Source of the DNA: JALRAP01 sp046340555
GTDB taxonomy: Bacteria > Bacteroidota > Bacteroidia > AKYH767-A > OLB10
DNA: 61,975 bases
Direction of reading: 5' to 3'
NCBI GenBank assembly: GCA_046340555.1
Contig: JBKDSL010000023.1
Location: forward strand, 1-61,975
A program made the position numbers and the translations under genes. The notes below the pieces were generated by a model. It was given only the letters and a program-made list of their open reading frames with translations, made no database searches and was not told where the DNA came from. Shown here piece after piece: positions 45,843-53,915 of the stretch; the stretch's first letter is position 1; the number at the start of each line of letters is the position of its first letter.

Positions 45843-46790
45843 ATGAAAAATAAAATCAAATCAGCGATCCATGCCACTCTTTTTATTTTGGGTGCAATTA
45901 CCCCAGGGAGAGTAAATGCTCAGTTCGAGCCGCAGTTCACTCAATACATGTTTAATGAAATGTTCATTAATCCCGCGTATGCTGGCAGCAGGGACCAGGT
46001 GTCATCCACGTTGGTTTATCGCAACCAATGGGTGGGTATGGAAGGCGCACCTAAAACTCAAACGGCTAGTATTAATGCACCTCTCATGAACCGAAAATTG
46101 GGAGTTGGATTAAACATAATGAACGAATCGATTGGCGTAACCAAGCAATTCGCTGTTTATGGAAATTATGCATACCGTATAGGAGTGGGTGCTAAGGGTG
46201 CGTTGGCCATGGGGATTCAAGGTGGCTTCATCAATCACCAGGAAAACCTAGCTGATGTGATCACCAATGAGGAAAACGATAGCGAGTTTTTATTCAATAC
46301 TCCCAAGGTAATCCTGCCTAATGTTGGATTCGGTGCATATTACAATACAGACAGGTTTTTCGCTGGCATTTCCGTTCCTAGGTCGCTACGGAACAAGGTT
46401 GCAGGTAATGGCACCAGCGATGTTTCAACTGATTTCTCCTTTTCAACATGGCATTACTATTTGACCGCCGGATATGTTTTCAAAGCCAACGAGTATATAA
46501 AGATAAAGCCTACTATGATGGTTAAAGCTGTTGAACAAGCACCATTGGTCGGCGATTTTTCTCTCAGTGCTTTGTTCTATGAAAGGATTTGGTTGGGAGC
46601 AGCATTGCGAACGGGTGATTCTTTTGCCGGCATCTTGACCATTCAGGCCACACAGAATCTAAGGATTGGATATTCCTATGACTACACAACTACGGATCTT
46701 AGTAATTACAGCAGCGGAACACATGAGATAAACATCGGGTATGATTTTTCATTGGAAAAAAAGCGGATAGTGACGCCGAGGTATTTTTAA
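45843..46790 (+). CDS. PorP/SprF-family outer-membrane protein (partner of the adhesin)
   Basis: 315 residues from the ATG at 45843 (an ATG at 45831 would add four residues), with a signal peptide ending VNAQ. The family opening 'PQFTQYMFNEMFINPAYAGS' is followed by 'YRNQWVGMEGAP', and the end has 'NYSSGTHEINIGYDF'. SprF-like proteins are needed for surface attachment of SprB in Flavobacterium, and their genes usually follow a large T9SS cargo gene, as here. It is paralogous to the porP gene at 57859. A bidirectional terminator follows. Confidence 0.93.
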   Translation: MKNKIKSAIHATLFILGAITPGRVNAQFEPQFTQYMFNEMFINPAYAGSRDQVSSTLVYRNQWVGMEGAPKTQTASINAPLMNRKLGVGLNIMNESIGVTKQFAVYGNYAYRIGVGAKGALAMGIQGGFINHQENLADVITNEENDSEFLFNTPKVILPNVGFGAYYNTDRFFAGISVPRSLRNKVAGNGTSDVSTDFSFSTWHYYLTAGYVFKANEYIKIKPTMMVKAVEQAPLVGDFSLSALFYERIWLGAALRTGDSFAGILTIQATQNLRIGYSYDYTTTDLSNYSSGTHEINIGYDFSLEKKRIVTPRYF

Positions 46791-46809
46791 TTTCAAATTG
46801 ATTTATAAA

Positions 46810-46844
46810 AAGAAAGCCTCGGAATTTCCGAGGCTTTCTTTTTT
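46810..46844. terminator. Bidirectional terminator between the porP/sprF-like gene and groEL
   Basis: GAAAGCCTCGGA and TCCGAGGCTTTC form a perfect 12-base stem with a three-base loop. A-rich sequence lies on one side and T-rich on the other, so it can stop transcription from both converging genes. Confidence 0.9.
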
Positions 46845-46868
46845 GATGCGTATTGCGTTTTTCAGGAA

Positions 46869-48500
46869 TTACATCATTCCATCCATGCCGCCCATTCCGG
46901 CTGGCATTGCTGGAGCCTTGTCTTCCTTGATTTCTGAAAGTACGCACTCGGTTGTCAATAGCATTCCTGCAATCGATGCTGCGTTTTCCAATGCGACACG
47001 CGCTACTTTGGTTGGATCAATAACGCCTGCCGCAAAAAGTTTCTCAAACTTTTCAACTCGGGCATTGTATCCGAAATCGTCTTTTCCTTCGCGAACCTTT
47101 TGAACAATGATTGAGCCTTCGCCTCCAGCATTGGCGACAATCTGACGAAGTGGCTCTTCCAATGCACGACGGATGATGGCGATGCCGGTGTTTTCATCTT
47201 CATTGATGCCAGTAAGTTTGTCAAGCGAAGCGATTGCGCGGATAAATGCAACACCACCACCTGGAATGATACCCTCTTCAACCGCAGCGCGTGTAGCATG
47301 TAAGGCGTCATCAACGCGGTCTTTTTTCTCCTTCATTTCCACGTCAGTGGCAGCGCCTACATATAACACAGCAACACCACCGGCAAGCTTAGCCAAACGC
47401 TCTTGAAGTTTCTCGCGGTCATAGTCAGACGTTGTAGAATCAATTTGAGCCTTTATCTGAGCTACGCGTCCATTGATTTCGGCTTTTTTTCCAGCACCAC
47501 CAACAAGAGTGGTATTGTCTTTATCTATGGTTATTTTTTCAGCTTTTCCAAGTTTGCTGAGGTCGGCATCTTCCAATTTGAAACCAAGCTCTTCCGAAAT
47601 CACTTGTCCACCAGATAAGATGGCAATGTCTTCCATCATGGCTTTGCGACGATCGCCGAAACCAGGGGCCTTAACAGCGGCAATCTTCAAGGAGCCACGG
47701 ATTTTATTTACCACCAAAGTTGCCAGCGCCTCACCATCTACATCTTCAGAGATGATTAACAAAGGACGGCCGGTCTGAACCACTTTCTCCAATACAGGAA
47801 GCAACTCCTTCATGTTGGAAATCTTTTTGTCGTATAGAAGAATGTAAGGGCTCTCCAAAACAGTTTGCATTTTTTCTGCATTCGTCACGAAATAAGGAGA
47901 GATATATCCACGGTCGAATTGCATTCCTTCAACAACTTCCACAGTGGTTTCTGTGCCTTTGGCCTCTTCAACAGTGATCACGCCTTCTTTTTTCACCTTA
48001 TCCATCGCCTTGGCGATGAGTGAGCCGATTTCACTATCGCTATTTGCGGAAATGGTGGCTACCTGCTCGATTTTTTTATTATCATCACCAACAGATTTGC
48101 TCTGCTTTTTCAGGTTAGCTACTACAGCGATAACAGCTTTGTCAATTCCACGTTTGAGATCCATCGGGTTAGCACCAGCTGCAACGTTCTTTAGGCCTGC
48201 AGTTATGATTGCTTGGGCCAATACCGTGGCAGTAGTGGTTCCATCACCAGCTACATCAGCTGTTTTTGATGCCACTTCTTTCAGCATTTGGGCACCCATG
48301 TTTTCCACGGGGTTTTTCAATTCAATTTCTTTGGCCACACTAACACCGTCTTTGGTGATCACAGGTGAGCCGAATTTTTTATCGATGATGACGTTGCGTC
48401 CTTTTGGACCCAAGGTCACTTTTACTGCATTCGCTAACGCATCAACGCCTCTCTTGAGGGCGTCTCTTGCTTCTAGGTTAAAAGAGATTTCTTTTGCCAT
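46869..48500 (-). CDS. groL: Chaperonin GroEL
   Basis: The 60-kDa chaperonin. 'LGPKGRNVIIDKKFGSP' and the nucleotide motif GDGTTTATVLA (about 86-96) are present, and the chain ends in a Gly/Met-rich tail (MPAGMGGMDGMM). The 543-residue length is normal. It follows groES by 38 bases on the same strand, the usual operon. With GroES it folds cytosolic proteins under normal and stress conditions. Confidence 0.98.
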   Translation of the reverse strand: MAKEISFNLEARDALKRGVDALANAVKVTLGPKGRNVIIDKKFGSPVITKDGVSVAKEIELKNPVENMGAQMLKEVASKTADVAGDGTTTATVLAQAIITAGLKNVAAGANPMDLKRGIDKAVIAVVANLKKQSKSVGDDNKKIEQVATISANSDSEIGSLIAKAMDKVKKEGVITVEEAKGTETTVEVVEGMQFDRGYISPYFVTNAEKMQTVLESPYILLYDKKISNMKELLPVLEKVVQTGRPLLIISEDVDGEALATLVVNKIRGSLKIAAVKAPGFGDRRKAMMEDIAILSGGQVISEELGFKLEDADLSKLGKAEKITIDKDNTTLVGGAGKKAEINGRVAQIKAQIDSTTSDYDREKLQERLAKLAGGVAVLYVGAATDVEMKEKKDRVDDALHATRAAVEEGIIPGGGVAFIRAIASLDKLTGINEDENTGIAIIRRALEEPLRQIVANAGGEGSIIVQKVREGKDDFGYNARVEKFEKLFAAGVIDPTKVARVALENAASIAGMLLTTECVLSEIKEDKAPAMPAGMGGMDGMM

Positions 48501-48538
48501 GATCAGGTGTTTTTAAAATGTTTTTGGTTTTTCAATTA

Positions 48539-48820
48539 TTAGATAACAGCGAAAATGTCAGATTCACGCATGATGAGGTAATCTTTGCCTTCATGTGTGA
48601 TTTCCGTACCGGAATATTTACCGTATAAAACACGGTCACCTACTTTAACGGTCATGGGTTCGTCCTTCTTTCCACCACCTACGGCAACTACTAAGCCCTG
48701 TTGGGGTTTTTCCTTAGCGGTGTCTGGAATGATGATTCCACTGGCGGTTTTGGTTTCCGCGGGGGCGACCTGTACGATGACGCGGTCGGCAAGAGGTTTG
48801 ATGCTGATTTTTTTACTCAT
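48539..48820 (-). CDS. groS: Co-chaperonin GroES
   Basis: 93 residues with 'PLADRVIVQVAPAETKTASG' at the start, the mobile-loop region 'TASGIIIPDTAKEKPQ', and 'KVGDRVLYGKYSGTEI'. It caps GroEL. It is the first gene of the groES-groEL unit. The 217-base space before it, up to secG, contains a sigma-54-like element and several TGTCA/TGACA half-sites but no CIRCE repeat. Confidence 0.97.
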   Translation of the reverse strand: MSKKISIKPLADRVIVQVAPAETKTASGIIIPDTAKEKPQQGLVVAVGGGKKDEPMTVKVGDRVLYGKYSGTEITHEGKDYLIMRESDIFAVI

Positions 48821-48865
48821 AGTATTATGGGGTTTATAAATTGATTTTTACAGATGACCGCACAT

Positions 48866-48883
48866 ATTCAGGAATCGTGCCAA
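48866..48883 (-). promoter_or_regulatory. Sigma-54-like promoter element before groES
   Basis: On the minus strand TTGGCACGATTCCTGAAT resembles the -24/-12 consensus TGGCACGRNNNTTGCW. The -24 half (TGGCACGA) is a full match; the -12 half reads CTGA rather than TTGC. It lies 45 bases before the groES ATG. TGTCA/TGACA half-sites lie upstream at 48896-48900, 48936-48940 and 48956-48960. Confidence 0.4.
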
Positions 48884-49037
48884 TGCAACTTTTAATGACA
48901 CTTTTTCATTTTTATTGATAGGATGGATAAAATGATGTCACCTTGGTAGTCAAAATGACATACCACAAATCTGCTTTAATTGAAAAGTACTTGTGGTTAA
49001 GGTTTGAAAAGCATCCCAGTCCGATGTTCCATTAATC

Positions 49038-49370
49038 TTATTGGGCGGGAGGAGTATTGGAAGCAGGCTGCGGATTTGCAGGTGCTGATGGCACAGCAGT
49101 ATTTGAAACTTGCTCAAGAATGGTTGATTCTTCTTGATTTACAGCGCCTTTGGGCATCATCATGGTGCCAAATAAACAAAAAACCATCAACGCAACTGCA
49201 AATCCCCATGTGAGTTTCTCAAGCATATCAGTGGTCTTTCTTACTCCCATAATTTGGTTTGAAGAACTAAGACCAGATGCCAACCCTCCACCTTTGGAGT
49301 TTTGTACCAATACGATTAAGGCTAGAAGAAGGCAAGTGATAATGATTAAAACGGTGATAAGAGTGTACAT
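49038..49370 (-). CDS. secG: Preprotein translocase subunit SecG
   Basis: 110 residues with two transmembrane helices: about 2-22 ('LITVLIIITCLLLALIVLVQ') and about 53-71. 'VQNSKGGGLASGL' between them is the SecG signature. A hydrophilic tail of about 38 residues rich in Ala, Pro, Asn and Glu follows. SecG assists SecYEG-dependent export, needed for every signal-peptide protein here. It lies downstream of lptE and the helical protein on the same strand. Confidence 0.93.
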   Translation of the reverse strand: MYTLITVLIIITCLLLALIVLVQNSKGGGLASGLSSSNQIMGVRKTTDMLEKLTWGFAVALMVFCLFGTMMMPKGAVNQEESTILEQVSNTAVPSAPANPQPASNTPPAQ

Positions 49371-49410
49371 GACTCGTTGATTTTCAGTGTATTTAGATTA
49401 CAATTAAAGC

Positions 49411-50550
49411 TCAGCTACCTGACAGTAGTTTTTCAATTAGCGATGCAAAGTACGCTTTTTTTTGCGGTAATTTCAAGGCTAGCCTCTCGTAAGTGGTAAT
49501 CGCTTTGGCAATGTTGCCCTGTTGGGCATAAATACGAGCCAAGGTTTCCGATATTAAATCCTCGTGATCTTGGGCACTTTTACGAGCCATGTTACCTGGG
49601 GAATAGAATTCACTCTTTGATGGAACTATCCTCGGTTCTTCGCGAATGAACTTGTCTATGATTGATTCCTTTTGAACGGATTTGTTTTTCGTATCCGCTG
49701 AATTTGCAGGGTCGTTTTCAAAATAATCTCCGGAAGTTTCAATTGGTGCCCCGGATTTCGGGGCATCGTTATTCAATAACTCGGTCGACCCTGCTGGTAA
49801 GACCTTCAACCAATCGCTGAAACTTCTTGGTTGACTTTTTTCAATCGGCTTATCAATTTGCTCTGGCTCGTTGGTTGGTTCAGAAATGCTTGCAACTGGC
49901 TGTATGGCATCAACTGCAGGCTCAATTTCTGCTAGGTCGATTGGAGCTACAGGTTCTTGAGGAACTTCATTTTTGATGGATTGAGTTGGAATTGATACAT
50001 CAACACCAAATTCAGTATCTGCAGTGTCGCTTCCCTTAATCGGAACGATTATCGGAGTTTCCAAGGAGGTGTTTTCAATTAGCTGGTCACGTACTAATTG
50101 TTCCTGCTGCTTCAATTCTTTCAACCGCTGTTCTATAACCTCACGAGGGTCCAATTTGGTATCAACAATTTGGACTTCGGTTTTTTCTATCGGTTTATCA
50201 ATTACGGCGGTATCAAGAGGTTTTTTCTCGTCAACTACTGGAGTAATTTCCTCAACTGTTTCCGCTTTAGCAAGCGGTTCGGCTGAAAACTCTTCTCCAT
50301 TCGGGAATGGTACATCTTCCTCAGTCAAGACTAAACGACGTAGAACCGCACGATCGGGAACATATACGGATGTTTTGCGTAATTGACTATCGTACCGGAT
50401 ATGGTCTAACAATCGGTATTGAACGGTCAACAATATGTGGCCATTGGTATAATAGGGGAACCTGGCAACAATCTCTTCCAGCGCCGAAATAGATTCCTGA
50501 TCCGATGATGATGGATGCTTTATTAACTGTGCAAGGCGATCACGTGTCAT
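49411..50550 (-). CDS. Uncharacterised protein with helical ends and a long acidic linker
   Basis: 379 residues from the ATG at 50550, two bases after the lptE stop; a longer frame from 50604 would run inside lptE and is rejected. The N terminus ('LEEIVARFPYYTNGHILL') and the C terminus ('ETLARIYAQQGNIAKAIT', then 'YERLALKLPQKKAYFASL') look like tetratricopeptide-type helices. Between them about 220 residues are rich in Glu, Pro, Thr and Val and probably disordered. There is no signal peptide. Its place in the lptE-secG row suggests an envelope-related role, but I do not recognise a function. Confidence 0.75.
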   Translation of the reverse strand: MTRDRLAQLIKHPSSSDQESISALEEIVARFPYYTNGHILLTVQYRLLDHIRYDSQLRKTSVYVPDRAVLRRLVLTEEDVPFPNGEEFSAEPLAKAETVEEITPVVDEKKPLDTAVIDKPIEKTEVQIVDTKLDPREVIEQRLKELKQQEQLVRDQLIENTSLETPIIVPIKGSDTADTEFGVDVSIPTQSIKNEVPQEPVAPIDLAEIEPAVDAIQPVASISEPTNEPEQIDKPIEKSQPRSFSDWLKVLPAGSTELLNNDAPKSGAPIETSGDYFENDPANSADTKNKSVQKESIIDKFIREEPRIVPSKSEFYSPGNMARKSAQDHEDLISETLARIYAQQGNIAKAITTYERLALKLPQKKAYFASLIEKLLSGS

Positions 50551-50552
50551 TT

Positions 50553-51068
50553 TTACCAGTTGATTACGGCTTTGTTGAAAATGTCTTCCGTGAGCTGTTG
50601 GCAAATCTCGGAAATAAGCTCCTGCTCTACCGTTGAAAGGTTCTTTCTGCTGTCATAGTCAACATATCTTGAAAAGCTGCTGTCAAAATCCTGCTTCGGG
50701 TCCTTTTTGTTTTTGAAGTTAACAGACACTGTGATGGTAAGCCGGTTTAATGCGGCCTGTTCATTGCCTTGGATAGCTACCGGCCTTGATTGATAGTCGG
50801 AAATATATCCTTCGAAATGCAAGTCGCCGTTGGCGTTAATCAATCGTAGGTTGGTTTGAGAAACGAAGCGGTCTTTCAATTTTTCAGTGAAAGTTGAGCT
50901 AAGGGTTGGCTGAATGATAGGCGCCCTGTTTTCAAAAAAAGAAATAGATACACTCTCGGTTCCAGGAGGAATTGATGCTCCTGTAAAAGAATATGTGCCG
51001 CATCCTCCCATCGTTAATATGAGCAAAGCGGCAATGATCCGAATTTCGTTTGGTCGGTAGCGATTCAT
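50553..51068 (-). CDS. lptE: LPS-assembly lipoprotein LptE
   Basis: 171 residues with a lipoprotein signal peptide ending GGC (Cys23), followed by 'GTYSFTGASIPPGTESVSI', the conserved LptE opening of Bacteroidota. The rest alternates strands and helices, as in the LptE plug fold. LptE works with LptD to deliver LPS to the outer surface. It is 9 bases after the sigma-54 activator and 2 bases before the helical protein gene. Confidence 0.87.
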   Translation of the reverse strand: MNRYRPNEIRIIAALLILTMGGCGTYSFTGASIPPGTESVSISFFENRAPIIQPTLSSTFTEKLKDRFVSQTNLRLINANGDLHFEGYISDYQSRPVAIQGNEQAALNRLTITVSVNFKNKKDPKQDFDSSFSRYVDYDSRKNLSTVEQELISEICQQLTEDIFNKAVINW

Positions 51069-51077
51069 TTTTGGTTT

Positions 51078-52298
51078 TTATAAATCGTATTCCTTGATTT
51101 TTCGGTATAAGGTCCTTTCCGAAATCCCTAGCTCGCGCGCTGCATGTTTTCTACGACCACGGTGTTTTTCTATTGCCTTTTTTATGGTCTCTTTTTCCCG
51201 CTCCTCCAAAGAGAGGTTCTCATCTACGATTTCATCATGCCTGGTTACAGGTGAGACATTGTTCACTGGCTGGATGGAAATGGTTGGTTGGGGAGTTTGA
51301 GCGCCAGGGGTAACCTCTTGATAAAGCTTATCAATAATCTGTGCGTGCGATTCTGTGAAAGCACCTGTTACGCCTCCGGATGAAATCATCTCCAACACAA
51401 GCTTCTTAAGGTCAACAATATCTTTACGCATATCGAACAAGACCTTGTAAAGCAAATCCCTTTCGGTGAATTCGGATCCGGCAGAAGTTCCTGCTACAAT
51501 TGGTAGGGTTCTGGCTCCTTCATCAGGCAGGTAATTCCGTAGCACATCACCATTGACTGTCTTATTGCGCTCCAAAATCGATAGTTGTTCCGTTATGTTT
51601 TTAAGTTGTCGCACATTACCGGGCCATGCGAAGGATGTGAGCTTTTCAACCGCATCTGGTGTCAATGTAACAGCTGGCATCCTGTAGCGGTCAGCGAAAT
51701 CCGTCGAGAATTTTCTGAACAACAATTGTATGTCCTCTTTGCGCTGTCGTAGCGATGGAACTTGTATCGGCACCGTGTTTAAGCGATAATATAGATCTTC
51801 TCTGAATTTCCCGTTTCTGATCGCTTGAGGGATATCCACATTAGTGGCAGCCACCACGCGGACATTTGTTTTTATGACCTTGGATGATCCAACTTTGATA
51901 AACTCGCCGGTTTCCAACACGCGCAATAACCTTACTTGAGTCAGAAGGGGTAGTTCTGCCACCTCGTCTAGGAATATAGTGCCGCCGTTAACAACTTCAA
52001 AGTACCCTTTACGTGCTTCATGGGCTCCTGTAAAGGCACCTTTTTCATGGCCGAAAAGTTCCGAATCGATAGTCCCCTCTGGAATCGCTCCGCAGTTTAC
52101 TGCTATGTATGGTCCATGCTTGCGAGAGCTAATCCCATGGATGATCTGCGGAAAAACCTCCTTACCAGTACCACTTTCACCGGTGATCAAAACAGTGATG
52201 TCGGTTGGAGCAACCTGTCGGGCCGTGTCAATGGCATGCTCCAGTAACGGAGAGTTACCTATAATTCCATACCGTTGTTTGATTTCCTGTATGTTCAT
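51078..52298 (-). CDS. Sigma-54-dependent transcriptional activator (no N-terminal sensor)
   Basis: 406 residues. The AAA+ domain begins at once, without a receiver or other sensor domain: Walker A GESGTGKE (40-47), the sigma-54-contacting GAFTGA loop (87-92), Walker B GGTIFLDE (105-112), and 'FREDLYYRLN' of the R-finger region. A Fis-type helix-turn-helix ends the chain ('HAARELGISERTLYRKIKEY'). Such receiver-less activators (PspF type) are usually controlled by a partner protein. It lies between miaB and lptE, 7 bases from miaB, a conserved arrangement in Bacteroidota. Targets are not known; groES is a candidate by motif. Confidence 0.93.
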   Translation of the reverse strand: MNIQEIKQRYGIIGNSPLLEHAIDTARQVAPTDITVLITGESGTGKEVFPQIIHGISSRKHGPYIAVNCGAIPEGTIDSELFGHEKGAFTGAHEARKGYFEVVNGGTIFLDEVAELPLLTQVRLLRVLETGEFIKVGSSKVIKTNVRVVAATNVDIPQAIRNGKFREDLYYRLNTVPIQVPSLRQRKEDIQLLFRKFSTDFADRYRMPAVTLTPDAVEKLTSFAWPGNVRQLKNITEQLSILERNKTVNGDVLRNYLPDEGARTLPIVAGTSAGSEFTERDLLYKVLFDMRKDIVDLKKLVLEMISSGGVTGAFTESHAQIIDKLYQEVTPGAQTPQPTISIQPVNNVSPVTRHDEIVDENLSLEEREKETIKKAIEKHRGRRKHAARELGISERTLYRKIKEYDL

Positions 52299-52305
52299 TT
52301 CTGAA

Positions 52306-53760
52306 TTACTGGCTGATTACTGCCTTACCGATTAATGTAGCTGCAGTGCAGGAATGTGCCATTACATCTACATAGTCACCCGGCTTGAAAAATTCTTTCG
52401 GGAATACTACAACGGCATTCTCCGTGTTGCGTCCCATCAGCATGTCATCGGACCGCTTTGAAGTTCCCTCAACCAGCACACGGTGCACTTTGCCTGTCAT
52501 GCCATCCATTCGTTTTTTGGATAGTGTTTGCTGCAGGTCCACGATTTCTGTAAGTCTTCTGGTCTTTATATCATCTGGAACATCATCTTTGTACTGTCGC
52601 TCAGCCAATGTCTTTGGTCGTTCAGAATATTTGAACATGTACGAGAAGTGATACTCAGCCCACTCCATCAAGGAGAGTGTCTCATTGTGGTCTTCCTCGG
52701 TCTCGCCACAGAATCCTGAAATGATGTCGGTGGATACCGCGCAGCCGGGAATGATTCTCCTGATGGCTTCGATACGGTCCATATAAACTTCACGGCTATA
52801 GCCGCGATTCATACGCTCCAAAACCGAGGTGCTTCCTGATTGAACAGGTAAATGGATGTATTTGCAGATATTTTCATGCTTCGCAATCACATGAAGCACA
52901 TCGTCTGTCATGTCGCGGGGGTTCGATGTTGAAAATCTAATCCTCAAATCAGCAGAAATCCGGGCAACCAAATCGAGCAGTTTTGAAAAGTCAACAGCAG
53001 ACAATCTTTGTTCCTCTGTCAAGATTTCTTTTTTCAATCCACCCCCTGCCCAAATATAAGAGTCCACATTTTGGCCCAGCAATGTTACCTCACGGTAACC
53101 GTTTTCGTACAAGTCTCGGACTTCCGATAGAATAGACTCTGGATCTCGGCTCCTTTCTCGACCCCTGGTAAATGGCACTACACAAAAAGAGCACATGTTG
53201 TCGCAACCACGTGTGATTGACACAAACGCGGTCACTCCATTGGAGGATAATCTGACCGGACTGATGTCGCCATAAGTCTCTTCCCTTGACAATAACACAT
53301 TAACAGCTTTTTGTCCACTTTCTACCGTTTCAATCAACTTTGGTAGATCCCTGTAAGAGTCTGGGCCCGCCACCAAATCAACAAGCTTTTCTTCATCTAA
53401 TAACTTGTATTTCAGTCGCTCAGCCATGCATCCGAGCATTCCGATTACTAGGCTCGGTTTTTCTTTTTTCTTCTTTTTGAAATCGTTCAGCCGTTGCCGG
53501 ACCTTTAGTTCGGCGTTTTCACGGATGGCACAGGTGTTGAGCAGGATAACATCTGCCTCGAAAGGGTCTGAAATGGTTTGAAAACCAGCGTCTCCCAAAA
53601 TTGATGCAACGATTTCACTATCCGAGAAATTCATTTGGCATCCATAGCTTTCCAGGAACAATTTTTTAGATGCTTTGGAAACAGGATTTGGATTCACAAA
53701 AGCCTCACCCTGACGACTTTCATCGATTATTTTACTTTCAGAAATTGGGTCTGTAGACAT
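52306..53760 (-). CDS. miaB: tRNA-2-methylthio-N6-dimethylallyladenosine synthase
   Basis: A radical SAM enzyme that adds a methylthio group to i6A37 of tRNA. The N-terminal cluster-binding Cys are Cys41 (ESYGCQMN), Cys77 (NTCAIR) and Cys111 (MLGCMAERL). The radical SAM motif has Cys186, Cys190 and Cys193 (GCDNMCSFCVVP). A TRAM-like domain ends the 484-residue chain. It appears to be the first gene of the minus-strand unit continuing into the sigma-54 activator, lptE and secG. Confidence 0.95.
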   Translation of the reverse strand: MSTDPISESKIIDESRQGEAFVNPNPVSKASKKLFLESYGCQMNFSDSEIVASILGDAGFQTISDPFEADVILLNTCAIRENAELKVRQRLNDFKKKKKEKPSLVIGMLGCMAERLKYKLLDEEKLVDLVAGPDSYRDLPKLIETVESGQKAVNVLLSREETYGDISPVRLSSNGVTAFVSITRGCDNMCSFCVVPFTRGRERSRDPESILSEVRDLYENGYREVTLLGQNVDSYIWAGGGLKKEILTEEQRLSAVDFSKLLDLVARISADLRIRFSTSNPRDMTDDVLHVIAKHENICKYIHLPVQSGSTSVLERMNRGYSREVYMDRIEAIRRIIPGCAVSTDIISGFCGETEEDHNETLSLMEWAEYHFSYMFKYSERPKTLAERQYKDDVPDDIKTRRLTEIVDLQQTLSKKRMDGMTGKVHRVLVEGTSKRSDDMLMGRNTENAVVVFPKEFFKPGDYVDVMAHSCTAATLIGKAVISQ

Positions 53761-53775
53761 GATATAATATTGATG

Positions 53776-53807
53776 CGAAGTTAAGCATTAGGGTGGTCGC
53801 TGACAAA
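53776..53807 (-). promoter_or_regulatory. Promoter of the miaB operon
   Basis: On the minus strand TTTG (53804-53807), 20 bases, then TAACTTCG (53776-53783), seven of eight matches to TAnnTTTG, ending 15 bases before the miaB ATG. Confidence 0.45.
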
Positions 53808-53813
53808 TTGTCA
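53801..53813. promoter_or_regulatory. Perfect palindrome TGACA-N3-TGTCA in the miaB-topA divergent region
   Basis: TGACAAATTGTCA has two perfect 5-base arms and a 3-base centre. It covers the predicted -33 box of the miaB promoter and lies 16 bases upstream of the predicted topA -33 box, so a dimeric regulator bound here could affect both directions. Confidence 0.4.
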
Positions 53814-53828
53814 TTGTAACCAAGTGGA

Positions 53829-53861
53829 TTTGGAACAATTGGATTTTAATTCTTTACTTTG
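53829..53861 (+). promoter_or_regulatory. Promoter of topA
   Basis: TTTG (53829-53832), about 21 bases, then TTACTTTG (53854-53861), one mismatch from TAnnTTTG, with the topA ATG at 53916. Confidence 0.5.
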
Positions 53862-53915
53862 CCCCCCGTTTTTCAAGTTTTCGTATCAAACTCATTATTA
53901 AACAATTGATCATTA

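Noticed and set aside
48841..49037. CIRCE (HrcA) operator before groES
   Set aside because: The TTAGCACTC-N9-GAGTGCTAA repeat is not present in either orientation.
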